Source: JADZAI01 sp047602465
Lineage (GTDB): Bacteria > Pseudomonadota > Alphaproteobacteria > Micropepsales > Micropepsaceae
Length of the DNA stretch: 64,000 nucleotides
Direction of reading: 5' to 3'
Assembly: GCA_047602465.1 (NCBI GenBank)
Contig: JASGHF010000002.1
Location: 496,001 to 560,000 of the forward strand
Position 1 is the stretch's first letter. Every line of letters starts with the position of its first letter. The notes under the pieces were generated by a model. That model made no database searches and was not told where the DNA came from. It was given only the letters and a program-made list of their open reading frames with translations. The position numbers and the translations under genes were made by a program. Positions 28,237 through 37,238 of this stretch are shown piece after piece.

Positions 28237-29402
28237 GCGGCGCGCCGGAGCTGCGCGCCGACCCGTATGGCCGCGCGGTCGTCACCGATCCCTATCCCTT
28301 CTTCAGCGCGGTGCGCGAGGCCGGCCCGGCCGTCTGGCTGCCGCGCCGGAAGATGTGGGCGATCGGGCGGTTCGACGATGTGCGCGCGGCCCTGCGCGCG
28401 CACGAGACGCTGGTGAGCGGCAAGGGCGTCGCGGGGAATGCGTTCATCAACAAGAGATCCGGCCCGATCACCCTGACCGCCGACGGCGCGGACCATGACC
28501 GCCGCCGCAAGGTGCTGATCCAGCCGGTGATGCCGCCGTCTCTCGCCGCCTTGCGCGAACGCATCGCGGCGGAGGCCGACGGGCTGGTGGCGCGGCTGGC
28601 GACGGGCAGGGAATTTGAAGCCATCGGATCGTTCGCGGCGCATCTGCCCGTCACCATCGTCGCGGAGCTGGTGGGGCTGAACGCCTATGGCCAGAAGCGC
28701 ATGCTCGACTGGGCGGCGGCGACGTTCAACGCGCTGGGGGCGATGAACTGGCTGGGCCTGAAAGCCGTGCCGCAGCTTCTGGGCCTGCTCGGCTATATCG
28801 GGAAGCTGAACCGCGATGCCGTGATGCCGGGCGGGTGGGCCGCGCGGCTGTTCGATGCGGCGGAGCGCGGCGAGCTGAGCCGTGCGGAGGCCAACGCGAT
28901 GGTGATCGACTATGTCGGCCCGGCGCTGGATACAACGATCCTCGCCGCCGGGCATATGCTGTGGCGGCTGGCGGTGACGCCGGGCGCGTATGATGCGCTG
29001 AAGGCGGACCCGAAGCTGATCCCCGGCATCGTGAACGAAAGCGTGCGCCTTGCCTCGCCCATCAAGAGCTTCACGCGGTATGCGGCGGCGGATCATGACG
29101 CGGGCGGGACGGTGATCCCCAAAGGCAGCCGCGTGGCGGTGCTGTTCGCATCCGCCAACCGCGATGCGCGGCATTACGACAGGCCCGACGATTTCGACGT
29201 GACGCGCAATCCGCGCGATCATGTCGGCTGGGGCCATGGGCCGCATGTCTGCGTGGGCATGCATCTGGCGCGGCTGGAGATGGAGCTGCTGCTGGAGGCG
29301 CTGGTGAAGCAGGTCAGCCGCATCGAGGTGGGTGCGCCGAAGATGATCCGCAACAATGTGCTGCAGGGTTTCGCGGCGCTGCCAGCGACGTTTCACCCCT
29401 GA
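28233..29402 (+). CDS. Cytochrome P450
   Basis: 389 residues, soluble bacterial class I type. Heme-binding GWGHGPHVCVGMHLARLEME with axial Cys340 (first residue is Trp instead of the usual Phe at F-x-x-G), ExxR E269-R272 (NESVR), I-helix YVGPALDTTILAAGH with Asp233-Thr234-Thr235. ATG overlaps the monooxygenase stop as ATGA; a longer in-frame start at 28119 is rejected. No ferredoxin or reductase gene is nearby, so electron partners must come from elsewhere. Confidence 0.93.
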   Translation: MSGAPELRADPYGRAVVTDPYPFFSAVREAGPAVWLPRRKMWAIGRFDDVRAALRAHETLVSGKGVAGNAFINKRSGPITLTADGADHDRRRKVLIQPVMPPSLAALRERIAAEADGLVARLATGREFEAIGSFAAHLPVTIVAELVGLNAYGQKRMLDWAAATFNALGAMNWLGLKAVPQLLGLLGYIGKLNRDAVMPGGWAARLFDAAERGELSRAEANAMVIDYVGPALDTTILAAGHMLWRLAVTPGAYDALKADPKLIPGIVNESVRLASPIKSFTRYAAADHDAGGTVIPKGSRVAVLFASANRDARHYDRPDDFDVTRNPRDHVGWGHGPHVCVGMHLARLEMELLLEALVKQVSRIEVGAPKMIRNNVLQGFAALPATFHP

Positions 29403-29435
29403 CGCCGACATTCGGCGCGGGTTGGCGGCCGGGGA

Positions 29436-31676
29436 TCAGCCCGGCGCGCTCATCACGTCCTTCACCTTCGCGGCCAGTTCCTGCAAGGGGAACGGCTTGG
29501 AGAGGAAGTGGACGTCCTCGTCCGCCTCGGCCTGCTTGCGGAAGCTGTCTTCCGCATAGCCGGACATGAAGATGACGCGCATGTCCTTGCGGATCGTGCG
29601 GGCGATCTTGGCCATCTCCGGCCCGTCCATGCCGGGCATGACGACGTCGGAGACCATCAGGTGGATGCGCTTGTCGAAGGCGCGGATGATCTCCAGCGCT
29701 TCCTCGCCGCCCGACGCCTTCAGCACCTCGTAGCCGCGCATTTCGAGCGCGCGCGCGGTGAGCGAGCGGACGCTGTCGTCGTCTTCCACCAGAAGGATCG
29801 TGCCGATGCCGGTGAGATCGCGCGCGGGCGCGTTCTTTGCGGCCTCTTCTTCCTTCTCCGCCTTTTCCTGTTCGGCCGAGGCGACATAGCGCGGCAGGTA
29901 GATTTTGAAGGTCGTGCCCTTGCCCAGCTCGCTGTCCGGGAAGACGAAGCCGCCCGACTGCTTCACGAAGCCATAGACCGAAGCAAGGCCGAGGCCGGTG
30001 CCCTTGCCCGCTTCCTTGGTGGTGAAGAACGGCTCGAAGATTTTCTGCACGTTCTCCGGCGAGATGCCGGTGCCGGTGTCGGCGACCTCGATGAGGACAT
30101 AGTCGCCGGGCGTGAGGATGGCGTAGCCCTGCTCGCGCGATTCCGCTTCCGTGACGTTGCGGGTGCGCATGGTGATTGTGCCGCCCTCGGGCATCGCGTC
30201 GCGCGCGTTGACGCCGAGATTGATGATCATGTTGTCGAAATGCGCGGTATCGACGCGCACCGGCCAGAGATCGCGGCCGAAATCATGCGCGATGGCGATC
30301 TTCTCCGGCATCAGGCGCTTGAGCATCTCGGTGATGTCGGCGAGGAGATCGGTGACCGGCGAGACCTTGGGCGTCAGCGTCTGCTGGCGCGAGAAGGCGA
30401 GCAGGTGGCCGACCAGGCGCGCCGCGCGGTTGCCGGAATTGCGGATCTGCTGAAGGTCCGAGAAGGACGGATCGCCCGGCTTGTGGCGGAGGAGCAGCAT
30501 CTCCGCATAGCCGTTCATGGCGGTGAGGATGTTGTTGAAATCGTGCGCGACGCCGCCCGCGAGCTTGCCCACGGCCTGCATCTTCTGCGCCTGGAGGAAC
30601 TGAAGCTCGATCGACTTCAGGTTCGTCATGTCGATGACGTGCAGCGCCACGCGGCCGACCGTGCCGTCGGCGGCGCGGATGGGCAGCGCGTGAAGCTGGC
30701 CAAGGCCGCCGGCCGCGAAGCGCACCTCGACGGGGACGCCGGATTCGCCGGTTTCGGCGGCGGTTTCGATGGCCTTGCTGGCGAGGGCGCGGTCGTCCTC
30801 GGCGATCAGGTCGGTGATCCTGGCGCCGGACAGCGATTCTGCGCTGTCGGCATGCGCGAATTTGGCGAAGGCCGCATTGGCGCGGTCGATGGTGCCGTCG
30901 CCCGAAGCGAGCGCCATGGCGACGGGGCCGCCCTCGAACACATGGCTGAAGGCGCCTTCGGGGCCGAAACCGGGCGCGTGGGTTTCGCCTTCCGGCACGA
31001 TCTGGCGGTCGGCGAGGACGACGACTTCGGCGCCGGTCTCGCGTTCCGAATGGGTGACGTCGGCGAGCGGATGGAAGCGCCACAGATTGAGGCGCTGGTC
31101 GGCGCGGCCGCGCGCCATGCTCTCGATGGAGACGCGGCGCCAGTGGGCGACGCCGTTCTCGGTGGTGCGGATATCGGCAGAGGCCGAGCCGCCTTCGGTC
31201 GCCACACGCGACAGACGGTAGAGCCGCGCCGCCTGGTCGGCATCGGGCCGGATGGCGAGTTCGGGCGGCAGGATATGCGAGGGTCCGCCGCACATCTCGC
31301 GATAGGAGAGATTGGCGAAGACGACGGTGCCGTCGGCGCGGGTGACGGCCAGCGGATCGGTGAAGCCTTCGAAGGCCGAGGCCAGCATACGGGCGCGGCG
31401 GTCGCGCGCGCCGGCGCCGGGGCGGCGCATGGCGATGGCCGTGAGGACGCCGACGCCGACGACGGTGAGGCCGATCAGCAGCGCGAGACCGGCGATGCCC
31501 GCCTCGCGGTGATAGATGACGGCGAGGATGCCGGCGGCGAAGGAAATGCCGAGGCAGAAGGCGGACAGGATGAGCGCGGCGCGGCCGCCGGGATTGTCGT
31601 CACGGCGCGCGCGCAGGGGCGCCTCCGGGGCGCCGGGCGCCGTTTCGTCAATCAGTGCGTTCTGTTCCGCCGCCAT
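29436..31676 (-). CDS. cckA: CckA-like hybrid histidine kinase
   Basis: 746 residues. Two membrane helices (about 33-82), PAS-like sensor region, HisKA with GGVAHDFNNILTAMNGYAEM (phospho-His near residue 380), HATPase motifs NLGVNARDAMPEGG, DTGTGISPE and GKGTGLGLASVYG, then a C-terminal receiver with DVVMPGMDGPEMA (phospho-Asp). This architecture and sequence is that of CckA, which feeds phosphate through ChpT to CtrA and CpdR. ATG at 31676 follows an AAGGGA ribosome site and is preferred over GTG at 31721. Next to the flhB operon and within range of CtrA-box promoters. Confidence 0.9.
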   Translation of the reverse strand: MAAEQNALIDETAPGAPEAPLRARRDDNPGGRAALILSAFCLGISFAAGILAVIYHREAGIAGLALLIGLTVVGVGVLTAIAMRRPGAGARDRRARMLASAFEGFTDPLAVTRADGTVVFANLSYREMCGGPSHILPPELAIRPDADQAARLYRLSRVATEGGSASADIRTTENGVAHWRRVSIESMARGRADQRLNLWRFHPLADVTHSERETGAEVVVLADRQIVPEGETHAPGFGPEGAFSHVFEGGPVAMALASGDGTIDRANAAFAKFAHADSAESLSGARITDLIAEDDRALASKAIETAAETGESGVPVEVRFAAGGLGQLHALPIRAADGTVGRVALHVIDMTNLKSIELQFLQAQKMQAVGKLAGGVAHDFNNILTAMNGYAEMLLLRHKPGDPSFSDLQQIRNSGNRAARLVGHLLAFSRQQTLTPKVSPVTDLLADITEMLKRLMPEKIAIAHDFGRDLWPVRVDTAHFDNMIINLGVNARDAMPEGGTITMRTRNVTEAESREQGYAILTPGDYVLIEVADTGTGISPENVQKIFEPFFTTKEAGKGTGLGLASVYGFVKQSGGFVFPDSELGKGTTFKIYLPRYVASAEQEKAEKEEEAAKNAPARDLTGIGTILLVEDDDSVRSLTARALEMRGYEVLKASGGEEALEIIRAFDKRIHLMVSDVVMPGMDGPEMAKIARTIRKDMRVIFMSGYAEDSFRKQAEADEDVHFLSKPFPLQELAAKVKDVMSAPG

Positions 31677-31779
31677 TCGCCGTCCCTTGTGAACCCGCCA
31701 GGACTCAATCGATTCAGGCACGTTAAGGCCGCTAGTGTTGATTCATCGTTAGCCAAACGACTCCGGAATCTTAACGGCG

Positions 31780-32847
31780 TCAATTGGCGCGGCGTTTTTT
31801 CATGACGAAGCCGATGATCTGGGCGACGGCCTTGTAGTGTTCGACCGGGATTTCGGCGTCGACATCGACCGCCGCGTAGAGCGCGCGGGCGAGCGGCGGG
31901 TTTTCGACGATCGGAACCTGATTCTCGGTCGCCAGCTCGCGGATGCGCAGGGCCAGCGCGTCGACGCCCTTGGCGACGCATCGGGGCGCGGCCATCGCGC
32001 CGGATTCGTATTTCAGCGCGACGGCGTAGTGGGTGGGGTTGGTGACGATGACCGTGGCCTTGGGCACCTCGGCCATCATGCGCTTGCGGCCGCGCTCCAT
32101 GCGGACCTGCCGGATCTTCATCTTGACCAGCGGGTCGCCTTCCGACTGTTTCATTTCATCGCGGATATCCTGTTTCGACATCCGCATCCGGCGCATGAAG
32201 CTGAAGCGCTGCCAGAACCAGTCGATGGCGGCGAAAATGGCGACGACCGCCAGAACCGCGCCCAGCATGCGCGTGGTGAGCGCGAGCGCCGAAGCGCCCG
32301 CCATGCGCGGATCGGCGGCGACGAGGCTGACGATGGCGTTGCTGTCGGGCCAGACCGCCCAGACCGCCGCCGCGCCCGCGCAGATCACCTTGATGAGGCC
32401 CTTGCCGAAATTGACCAGCGCCTCGCCGCCGAAGAGCCGCTTCACGCCCTTGCCGGGCGAGAGCTTGGTGATGTCGAATTTCAGCTTCTCGGCCGAAAGG
32501 ACCAGCGGCGACTGGATGAGATTGCCGCCGATGGCCCCGATCAGCATGGCGGCGAAGGGGACGGCGAGAATGAGGGCGAGCGCCCCCGCTACGGCCCAGG
32601 CGAGACCGAGAATGCCGCCCGCCGAGGCGTCGAAGGTTTCAGGGCTGGCGATGAAACCGCCGAAATTCTTCAGGAACAGCGAGCCGGCCTCTTCGCCCCA
32701 CACCACGATGGCGAAGGTGGCGGCGCTGAGCGTCGCGAAGGTGACGAGATCCTGACTGCGCGGGAATTCGCCCTTTTCGCGGGCGTCCTGCAACCGTTTC
32801 TGGGTCGGATCTTCTGTACGTTGACTTGGATCGTTCTCGTCGGCCAC
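31780..32847 (-). CDS. flhB: FlhB, flagellar export switch protein
   Basis: 355 residues. Four membrane helices in the first 210 residues and a cytosolic domain with the autocleavage site NPTH at 270-273 (VIVTNPTHYAVALKY). FlhB switches the export gate from rod/hook to filament substrates. Last gene of the flgB-flgC-fliE-fliQ-fliR-flhB run; three bases separate it from fliR. Confidence 0.97.
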   Translation of the reverse strand: MADENDPSQRTEDPTQKRLQDAREKGEFPRSQDLVTFATLSAATFAIVVWGEEAGSLFLKNFGGFIASPETFDASAGGILGLAWAVAGALALILAVPFAAMLIGAIGGNLIQSPLVLSAEKLKFDITKLSPGKGVKRLFGGEALVNFGKGLIKVICAGAAAVWAVWPDSNAIVSLVAADPRMAGASALALTTRMLGAVLAVVAIFAAIDWFWQRFSFMRRMRMSKQDIRDEMKQSEGDPLVKMKIRQVRMERGRKRMMAEVPKATVIVTNPTHYAVALKYESGAMAAPRCVAKGVDALALRIRELATENQVPIVENPPLARALYAAVDVDAEIPVEHYKAVAQIIGFVMKKRRAN

Positions 32848-32850
32848 GCG

Positions 32851-33624
32851 CTACCTCGCAAAGGCCGAAAAGGCGTCGGCGAAACGGTCGAGGAAGATCT
32901 GCATCATCACGCCGACGAGGACCATCAGCAGGCCGAAGCCCGCGAGGATGGAGAGCGGCATGGCGATGAAGAAGACCTGGAACTGCGGCATCAGCTTGGA
33001 GACGACGCCAAGCCCGGCATAGAAAACGAGGCTGAGCACCAGGAAGGGCGCGGTCAGCTCGATCCCCAGGAGGAAGCTGGAGGAGACGAAGCGGACGACG
33101 AGTTCGAGGAAATCCGAAACCGGCGGTGCGATTCCGGGCTGGAACAGCTCGTAGGAGCGTCCGATCGCGCCGAACAGGATCTGGTGCGCGCCGGTGACGA
33201 AGATCATCACGATGCCGAGCGTCACCAGGAACGTGGAGACGATGGCGCCGTGCGAGCCCTGGGTCGGATCGACATTGATGGCGAAGCCGAGGCCCGTCTG
33301 CATCGCGATGACATTGCCCGCGACGTTGAGCGAGGTGAGCAGCAACCGCGCCGCGATGCCGATGGAGAGGCCGATCAGCCCTTCGACCGCGACGAGAAGA
33401 AAGAGCGCGCCGCCATCCGACGGCAGCGGCGGCATGACTGCGCCGAGCGGACCCAGCATCACGAACGAGACGGCGAGCGCGAGGCCGAGGCGGAAACGGG
33501 CCGAGACGAAGCCTTCGCCGACGCCCGGAAACACCATCAGCATCGCGCCGAGGCGCGCGAAGATGAGGAGGAAGGCGAAGACCTGCTGCGGCAGGAACTG
33601 GTCGAGGATGGGGATGCCCGGCAT
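32851..33624 (-). CDS. fliR: FliR, flagellar export gate protein
   Basis: 257 residues, about six hydrophobic helices with typical FliR stretches (FARLGAMLMVFPGVGEGFV, MQTGLGFAINVDPTQGSHGA). Part of the FliPQR export gate core. Nine bases downstream of fliQ and three upstream of flhB. Confidence 0.96.
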   Translation of the reverse strand: MPGIPILDQFLPQQVFAFLLIFARLGAMLMVFPGVGEGFVSARFRLGLALAVSFVMLGPLGAVMPPLPSDGGALFLLVAVEGLIGLSIGIAARLLLTSLNVAGNVIAMQTGLGFAINVDPTQGSHGAIVSTFLVTLGIVMIFVTGAHQILFGAIGRSYELFQPGIAPPVSDFLELVVRFVSSSFLLGIELTAPFLVLSLVFYAGLGVVSKLMPQFQVFFIAMPLSILAGFGLLMVLVGVMMQIFLDRFADAFSAFAR

Positions 33625-33633
33625 GGCGCCCCG

Positions 33634-33897
33634 TTACGGGCTGGCCATGCGGACGAACAGCTCCGTCATGTAGCCGCCGAGCTGCTGCGCCATGAAGGGC
33701 AGCATCAGCAGCAGCACGAGAAAGACGGCGACGATTTTCGGCACGAAGACGATGGTCGCCTCCTGCACCTGGGTGAGCGCCTGGAGGATGCCGATGCCGG
33801 TGCCGACCGCGAGCGCCACCAGCATCACCGGGCCGGCGACGAGGAGGAGAACCCAGATGGAGTCGCGGGCGATATCGAGGACTTCGGCTCCGGTCAT
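33634..33897 (-). CDS. fliQ: FliQ, flagellar export gate protein
   Basis: 87 residues, two membrane helices, with the conserved GILQALTQVQEATIVFVPKI between them. Forms the FliPQR gate. The stop-start junction with fliE shares one base. Confidence 0.96.
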   Translation of the reverse strand: MTGAEVLDIARDSIWVLLLVAGPVMLVALAVGTGIGILQALTQVQEATIVFVPKIVAVFLVLLLMLPFMAQQLGGYMTELFVRMASP

Positions 33898-34202
33898 CAG
33901 ACGGGCATCCGCATGATGTCCTGATAGGCCGAGATCATCCGGTCGCGCAGCGCGATGACCGTTTCCAGCGTCGTTTCCGCGTTGGCGACGGCGGTGACGA
34001 CATCCACCAGCTCCGCCTTTCCGGAGGCGCTGGCGGCCATGGCCTGTTCGCCCGCCCTGGTCGTCTGCATCGCATCGTCGAGCGTGCTGGCGAGCGCGGA
34101 CGCAAAGCCGCCGCCCGTGCCGGTTTCGCCGGCGCCTTCAAGGCCGGTGGGCTTGGGCGCCTGGGAATAGGCGCGCAGCGCCGAGGCGATATCGATGGCC
34201 AT
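33897..34202 (-). CDS. fliE: FliE, hook-basal body adaptor
   Basis: 101 residues. The C-terminal part (VDVVTAVANAETTLETVIAL, RDRMISAYQDIMRMPV) is the conserved FliE helix pair that links the MS ring to the rod; the N-terminal half is variable. Lies between flgC and fliQ as in most flgBC-fliE operons. Confidence 0.95.
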   Translation of the reverse strand: MAIDIASALRAYSQAPKPTGLEGAGETGTGGGFASALASTLDDAMQTTRAGEQAMAASASGKAELVDVVTAVANAETTLETVIALRDRMISAYQDIMRMPV

Positions 34203-34205
34203 CTG

Positions 34206-34625
34206 TTATCCCCGGCGCAGCAGATCGAGCGTGCGCGACATCATGCTGCGCGCCGCATCGACCACGTTGAGATTGGCTTCATAGGCCCGCTGCGCCTCGC
34301 GCATGTCGGTCATTTCGACCAGCGGGTTGACGTTGGGCAGCATGACATAGCCGGCGGCGTCGGCGGCCGGATGGCCCGGATTGTACTGCATCCTGAAATC
34401 CGACGGATCGTGCGCCGTGCGGTTGACCCGCACGACATTCGCGCCGGTCGCCTCGTCCACCGCTTCCTTGAAGGTCACGATCTGGCGGCGATAGGGCTGT
34501 CCGTTCGCGCCGGTCGCGGTGGAGGACGCGTTGGCGATGTTTTCCGCGATGACGCGCATGCGGTCCGACTGGACCTTCATGCCGCTCGCCGCGGTCGTCA
34601 TCGATTTGGTGATGTCCATAGCCAT
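34206..34625 (-). CDS. flgC: FlgC, proximal rod protein
   Basis: 139 residues. N-terminal rod helix with SGMKVQSDRMRVIAENIANA and a C-terminal helix with MTDMREAQRAYEANLNVVDA. Both ends are typical for rod proteins that self-assemble through terminal helices. Confidence 0.96.
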   Translation of the reverse strand: MAMDITKSMTTAASGMKVQSDRMRVIAENIANASSTATGANGQPYRRQIVTFKEAVDEATGANVVRVNRTAHDPSDFRMQYNPGHPAADAAGYVMLPNVNPLVEMTDMREAQRAYEANLNVVDAARSMMSRTLDLLRRG

Positions 34626-34652
34626 GTGAAAGGCGCTCCTGATCTCTGGCCC

Positions 34653-35060
34653 TTACCGCTGGCCGCCGGCTGCGATGCGGATCATCGACAACGCCTTGCG
34701 GTAGAGCTGCGTCACCGTCGCGTAGTCCATCTGCGTGGAGGAGACCTTCATCATCTGGTCTTCCAGCACGACCGAATTGCCGTTGGGGGTCGATTCCGCA
34801 TCGGGCATCGACTTCACGCGGAAACCGCCCGCGCCGTTGCCGGCGGGCGTCGCGATATGCATCGGATTGGTGACCGTGAGGCCGGGGCCATCGCTTTGGC
34901 CCGCCGCGATGGCCGCGAAGTCCGGCTCCTCGACATCCTTGGCGCGGTAGCCCGGCGTGTTGGCATTGGCCACGTTCTCGGCCAGCACCGTCTGGCGCGC
35001 CGACAGGAACGCCATGCGCTGACGCATCGTCTCGAAAAGCGGAAGCTTGGTGATGTCCAT
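34653..35060 (-). CDS. flgB: FlgB, proximal rod protein
   Basis: 135 residues from ATG 35060, giving the usual FlgB start MDITKLPLFETMRQRMAFLS and then TVLAENVANANTPGYRAKD. A GTG at 35075 would add five residues; it is less typical. First gene of the rod-export gate operon. A candidate FlbD/ftr palindrome (35103-35119) and a CtrA box (35126-35140) are just upstream. Confidence 0.95.
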   Translation of the reverse strand: MDITKLPLFETMRQRMAFLSARQTVLAENVANANTPGYRAKDVEEPDFAAIAAGQSDGPGLTVTNPMHIATPAGNGAGGFRVKSMPDAESTPNGNSVVLEDQMMKVSSTQMDYATVTQLYRKALSMIRIAAGGQR

Positions 35061-35102
35061 CGCCGCCAAATCCACGGAGCCGCATGGTTGACGCGGCCTT
35101 AA

Positions 35103-35119
35103 CCGGCAGAATGTGCCGG
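35103..35119. promoter_or_regulatory. ftr-like palindrome upstream of flgB
   Basis: CCGGCA-GAATG-TGCCGG. Same palindrome family as at 46361, 47204 and 53708, all upstream of flagellar operons. It is 43 bases before the flgB ATG and right beside the CtrA box. Candidate FlbD binding site. Confidence 0.6.
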
Positions 35120-35125
35120 GTGGGG

Positions 35126-35140
35126 TTAATTGGCCGTTAA
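35126..35140 (-). promoter_or_regulatory. CtrA box upstream of flgB
   Basis: TTAA-TTGGCCG-TTAA; on the coding strand TTAA-CGGCCAA-TTAACC, a perfect CtrA site with the extended CC. It lies 66-80 bases before flgB. Confidence 0.75.
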
Positions 35141-35159
35141 TCGAAGTAAATGCCCGGCG

Positions 35160-36287
35160 TCAGTAGTGCTCGTTGTAGACCTCGAAATCGCAGACGACCT
35201 CGAGCGCGCCGCCGGGGCGCGGCCGCAGAAGGCTGGCATGCCAGACTTCGTCAGACTGACGTCCTAGACCGGAGGACCAGATCATAGCCACACCGCCGAC
35301 ATTTACAGGCTCGGCCACATTGTAGTTCCGATCTGCGATACCGGGTATCTGGTGTCCGATCCGGGTGGCGTCCCTACGAGAGTCCAGGACTTTCGCGATA
35401 TCTCCGATCTCGAACGATGAGGTCACGAGCGAGGCGAGGTCCGTGTCCGCAGGCATCGTGTAGACCGAAGACCAATTCGGACCAGACTTCCAGGCTAGCC
35501 AGATGACAAGCTCGTTGCGCCCATCACTGTCTATGTCGAGCCAGCCATAGATGGCTTTGTCCGCTAACGGGGGCGAAGGAGGAACTTGCTCCGAAAGCAG
35601 CACTTCGATCGCGCCAAGGCTGCGCAGCCGGTCAATGTCGGGCGAGCCGGGAGTGTTCGGCCCGACATATCCCCGCCTCGTCGCGCGACCGTCATCGGCG
35701 ATCAAGGATTTGCAGAACGACTCGTCGGTCGTCTGCAGCAACGCGGTTGTGTTTGCCCGGAATGAACGCGGATCATCCGGAAATTCAATTTTGTCATCCG
35801 CCTTTTCCAGCGTGTCCAAATCCTCATCCAGACAAAGCAGATCGCCAGCTCCGAGCGGGATCTGCGGCCTGTATTTCTTGACCTGCGCGAAGGCATAAGG
35901 CTGCTGGCGGCATGACGTCACCTTGTCGCTGGCGAGCAGCACAGGGCCGGAACCGACCGCCTGTCTGCTCCATATCCTCCGTTTTCCGTACCAAACGGAC
36001 AGTCGCCAATCATATGGATTGAGCTTGATCCTGTAGGACGTGCCGTCGGAAAATGTGCAATCAGTCTGCTCGGAGAGCGGTTGATTGACGATGTCGCCAA
36101 GCAAATCCGGCGATATCGGAGGAAACGGCTCGGATCCCTCGGGACTTGCCGGAACCGTAGTAAAGCGAACAAGGAACTGCCCGCGAACGGGATCGCAGGA
36201 AGTCCTCGATATGAAATCCCACTCATCCGCCCTAGCGCACGGAGCAGCGACAGCAAAGACGAGCGCGACAAGGAATGCGCGGATCAC
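35160..36287 (-). CDS. Secreted protein with Ca2+-loop-like motif, unknown function
   Basis: 375 residues with a signal peptide (MIRAFLVALVFAVAAPCARA). Several Cys pairs could form disulfides. Near residue 255 it has GWLDIDSDGRNELVIWLAW, a D-x-D-x-DG-x-N-E loop as in EF-hand, dockerin and FG-GAP modules. No family recognised. ATG overlaps the stop of the upstream gene (ATGA), so the two are one operon. Base composition is visibly lower in GC than the flagellar genes on either side, suggesting transfer. Confidence 0.6.
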   Translation of the reverse strand: MIRAFLVALVFAVAAPCARADEWDFISRTSCDPVRGQFLVRFTTVPASPEGSEPFPPISPDLLGDIVNQPLSEQTDCTFSDGTSYRIKLNPYDWRLSVWYGKRRIWSRQAVGSGPVLLASDKVTSCRQQPYAFAQVKKYRPQIPLGAGDLLCLDEDLDTLEKADDKIEFPDDPRSFRANTTALLQTTDESFCKSLIADDGRATRRGYVGPNTPGSPDIDRLRSLGAIEVLLSEQVPPSPPLADKAIYGWLDIDSDGRNELVIWLAWKSGPNWSSVYTMPADTDLASLVTSSFEIGDIAKVLDSRRDATRIGHQIPGIADRNYNVAEPVNVGGVAMIWSSGLGRQSDEVWHASLLRPRPGGALEVVCDFEVYNEHY

Positions 36288-37096
36288 TGATGATCCTCCA
36301 GAAGTCGTCCTTCGCGCCAGCTCATCTCGCAGACAACGTCTCCGATCCCCAATCCGGGATGGTATTCAAGCGTCGACCCTGCGACCGACACGCCAACCGT
36401 GTAATATGGAAGCGTGTCTGAAGGGTGGGGCTGGAGCGTGGAGACCCGTACGAAATAGGTGTAGCCGGCATAGGCAAAAGGATGTCCGTCGAGGGTACGA
36501 TCTCGCGCCGCACCACGGTAGCTGTAGGTCAGCCCGTCATAGGCGACGATGATCGCTGCTTCCGCGTCCAAGCCTTTCCGAATGCCAGCTATGAGAGCGT
36601 ACTCGTCTATACGAGACGTCATCGAGACAAGATCATTGGTACCGTCATTGTCGGCATCGATACTGGCCTGTCCGGCGATCAGCTTTCCTTCCTTTGCGAG
36701 TTTCCTCGCAGCCCGAAAAATGCTGTCGGCGTGTGTCAGTGCGACGATCGCATCGAGAAATAGCGAACCGCGCTGCCGCCGCATCGAGTAGGGCACCAAC
36801 TGATCCGTCAACCTATCTCGGATGACTCCGACAATGAGCATCACGACCGACCGGGCGTCGAACTCCCTGGCAGACCAGATTGGCATTTGAACACCAGCGT
36901 CGGCGTCCGACAGCCACCTGGCTGACAGGAAATCCATACGCGGAATGGCTCGATCGATCGCCGCCTGGACGCGCACCTGAACAAGGTCACAAGGCTGGAA
37001 ATGCCAATGCCCATTGGCCGCCGGCGAAGGCGATCCGATCAACATGACGATGAGGCTTGCGGCGATCATGATTACGCTCGGCTGCGGCGGACGCAT
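36284..37096 (-). CDS. Secreted protein with Ca2+-loop-like motif, partner of the next gene
   Basis: 270 residues from ATG 37096 (an in-frame TTG at 37126 lacks support). Hydrophobic N-terminus MIAASLIVMLIGSPSPA acts as signal. Near residue 145 it contains ASIDADNDGTNDLVSM, the same D-x-D-x-DG-x-N-[DE]-L-V pattern as its operon partner, and both end in a VVCxxxx-type segment, so they may be distant relatives. Function unknown. Lower GC than neighbours. Confidence 0.55.
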   Translation of the reverse strand: MRPPQPSVIMIAASLIVMLIGSPSPAANGHWHFQPCDLVQVRVQAAIDRAIPRMDFLSARWLSDADAGVQMPIWSAREFDARSVVMLIVGVIRDRLTDQLVPYSMRRQRGSLFLDAIVALTHADSIFRAARKLAKEGKLIAGQASIDADNDGTNDLVSMTSRIDEYALIAGIRKGLDAEAAIIVAYDGLTYSYRGAARDRTLDGHPFAYAGYTYFVRVSTLQPHPSDTLPYYTVGVSVAGSTLEYHPGLGIGDVVCEMSWREGRLLEDHQ

Positions 37097-37172
37097 ATTG
37101 CGCACGGCGCGCCTAACGCAACGCAAACTCGATCCTGTAAGTCGGGCGCATTGCCGCGCGCGTTAATTGACC

Positions 37173-37187
37173 TTAACGCGGCATTAA
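37173..37187 (+). promoter_or_regulatory. CtrA box upstream of fliO
   Basis: TTAA-CGCGGCA-TTAA followed by CC: perfect match to TTAA-N7-TTAACC, 52-66 bases before the fliO ATG. A second TTAA pair with N6 spacing starts at 37163. Confidence 0.75.
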
Positions 37188-37238
37188 CCACGGTAAACGC
37201 AAAGCTACCCGCGCGGCAGAAGGCCGTCCGGTAGAGCC

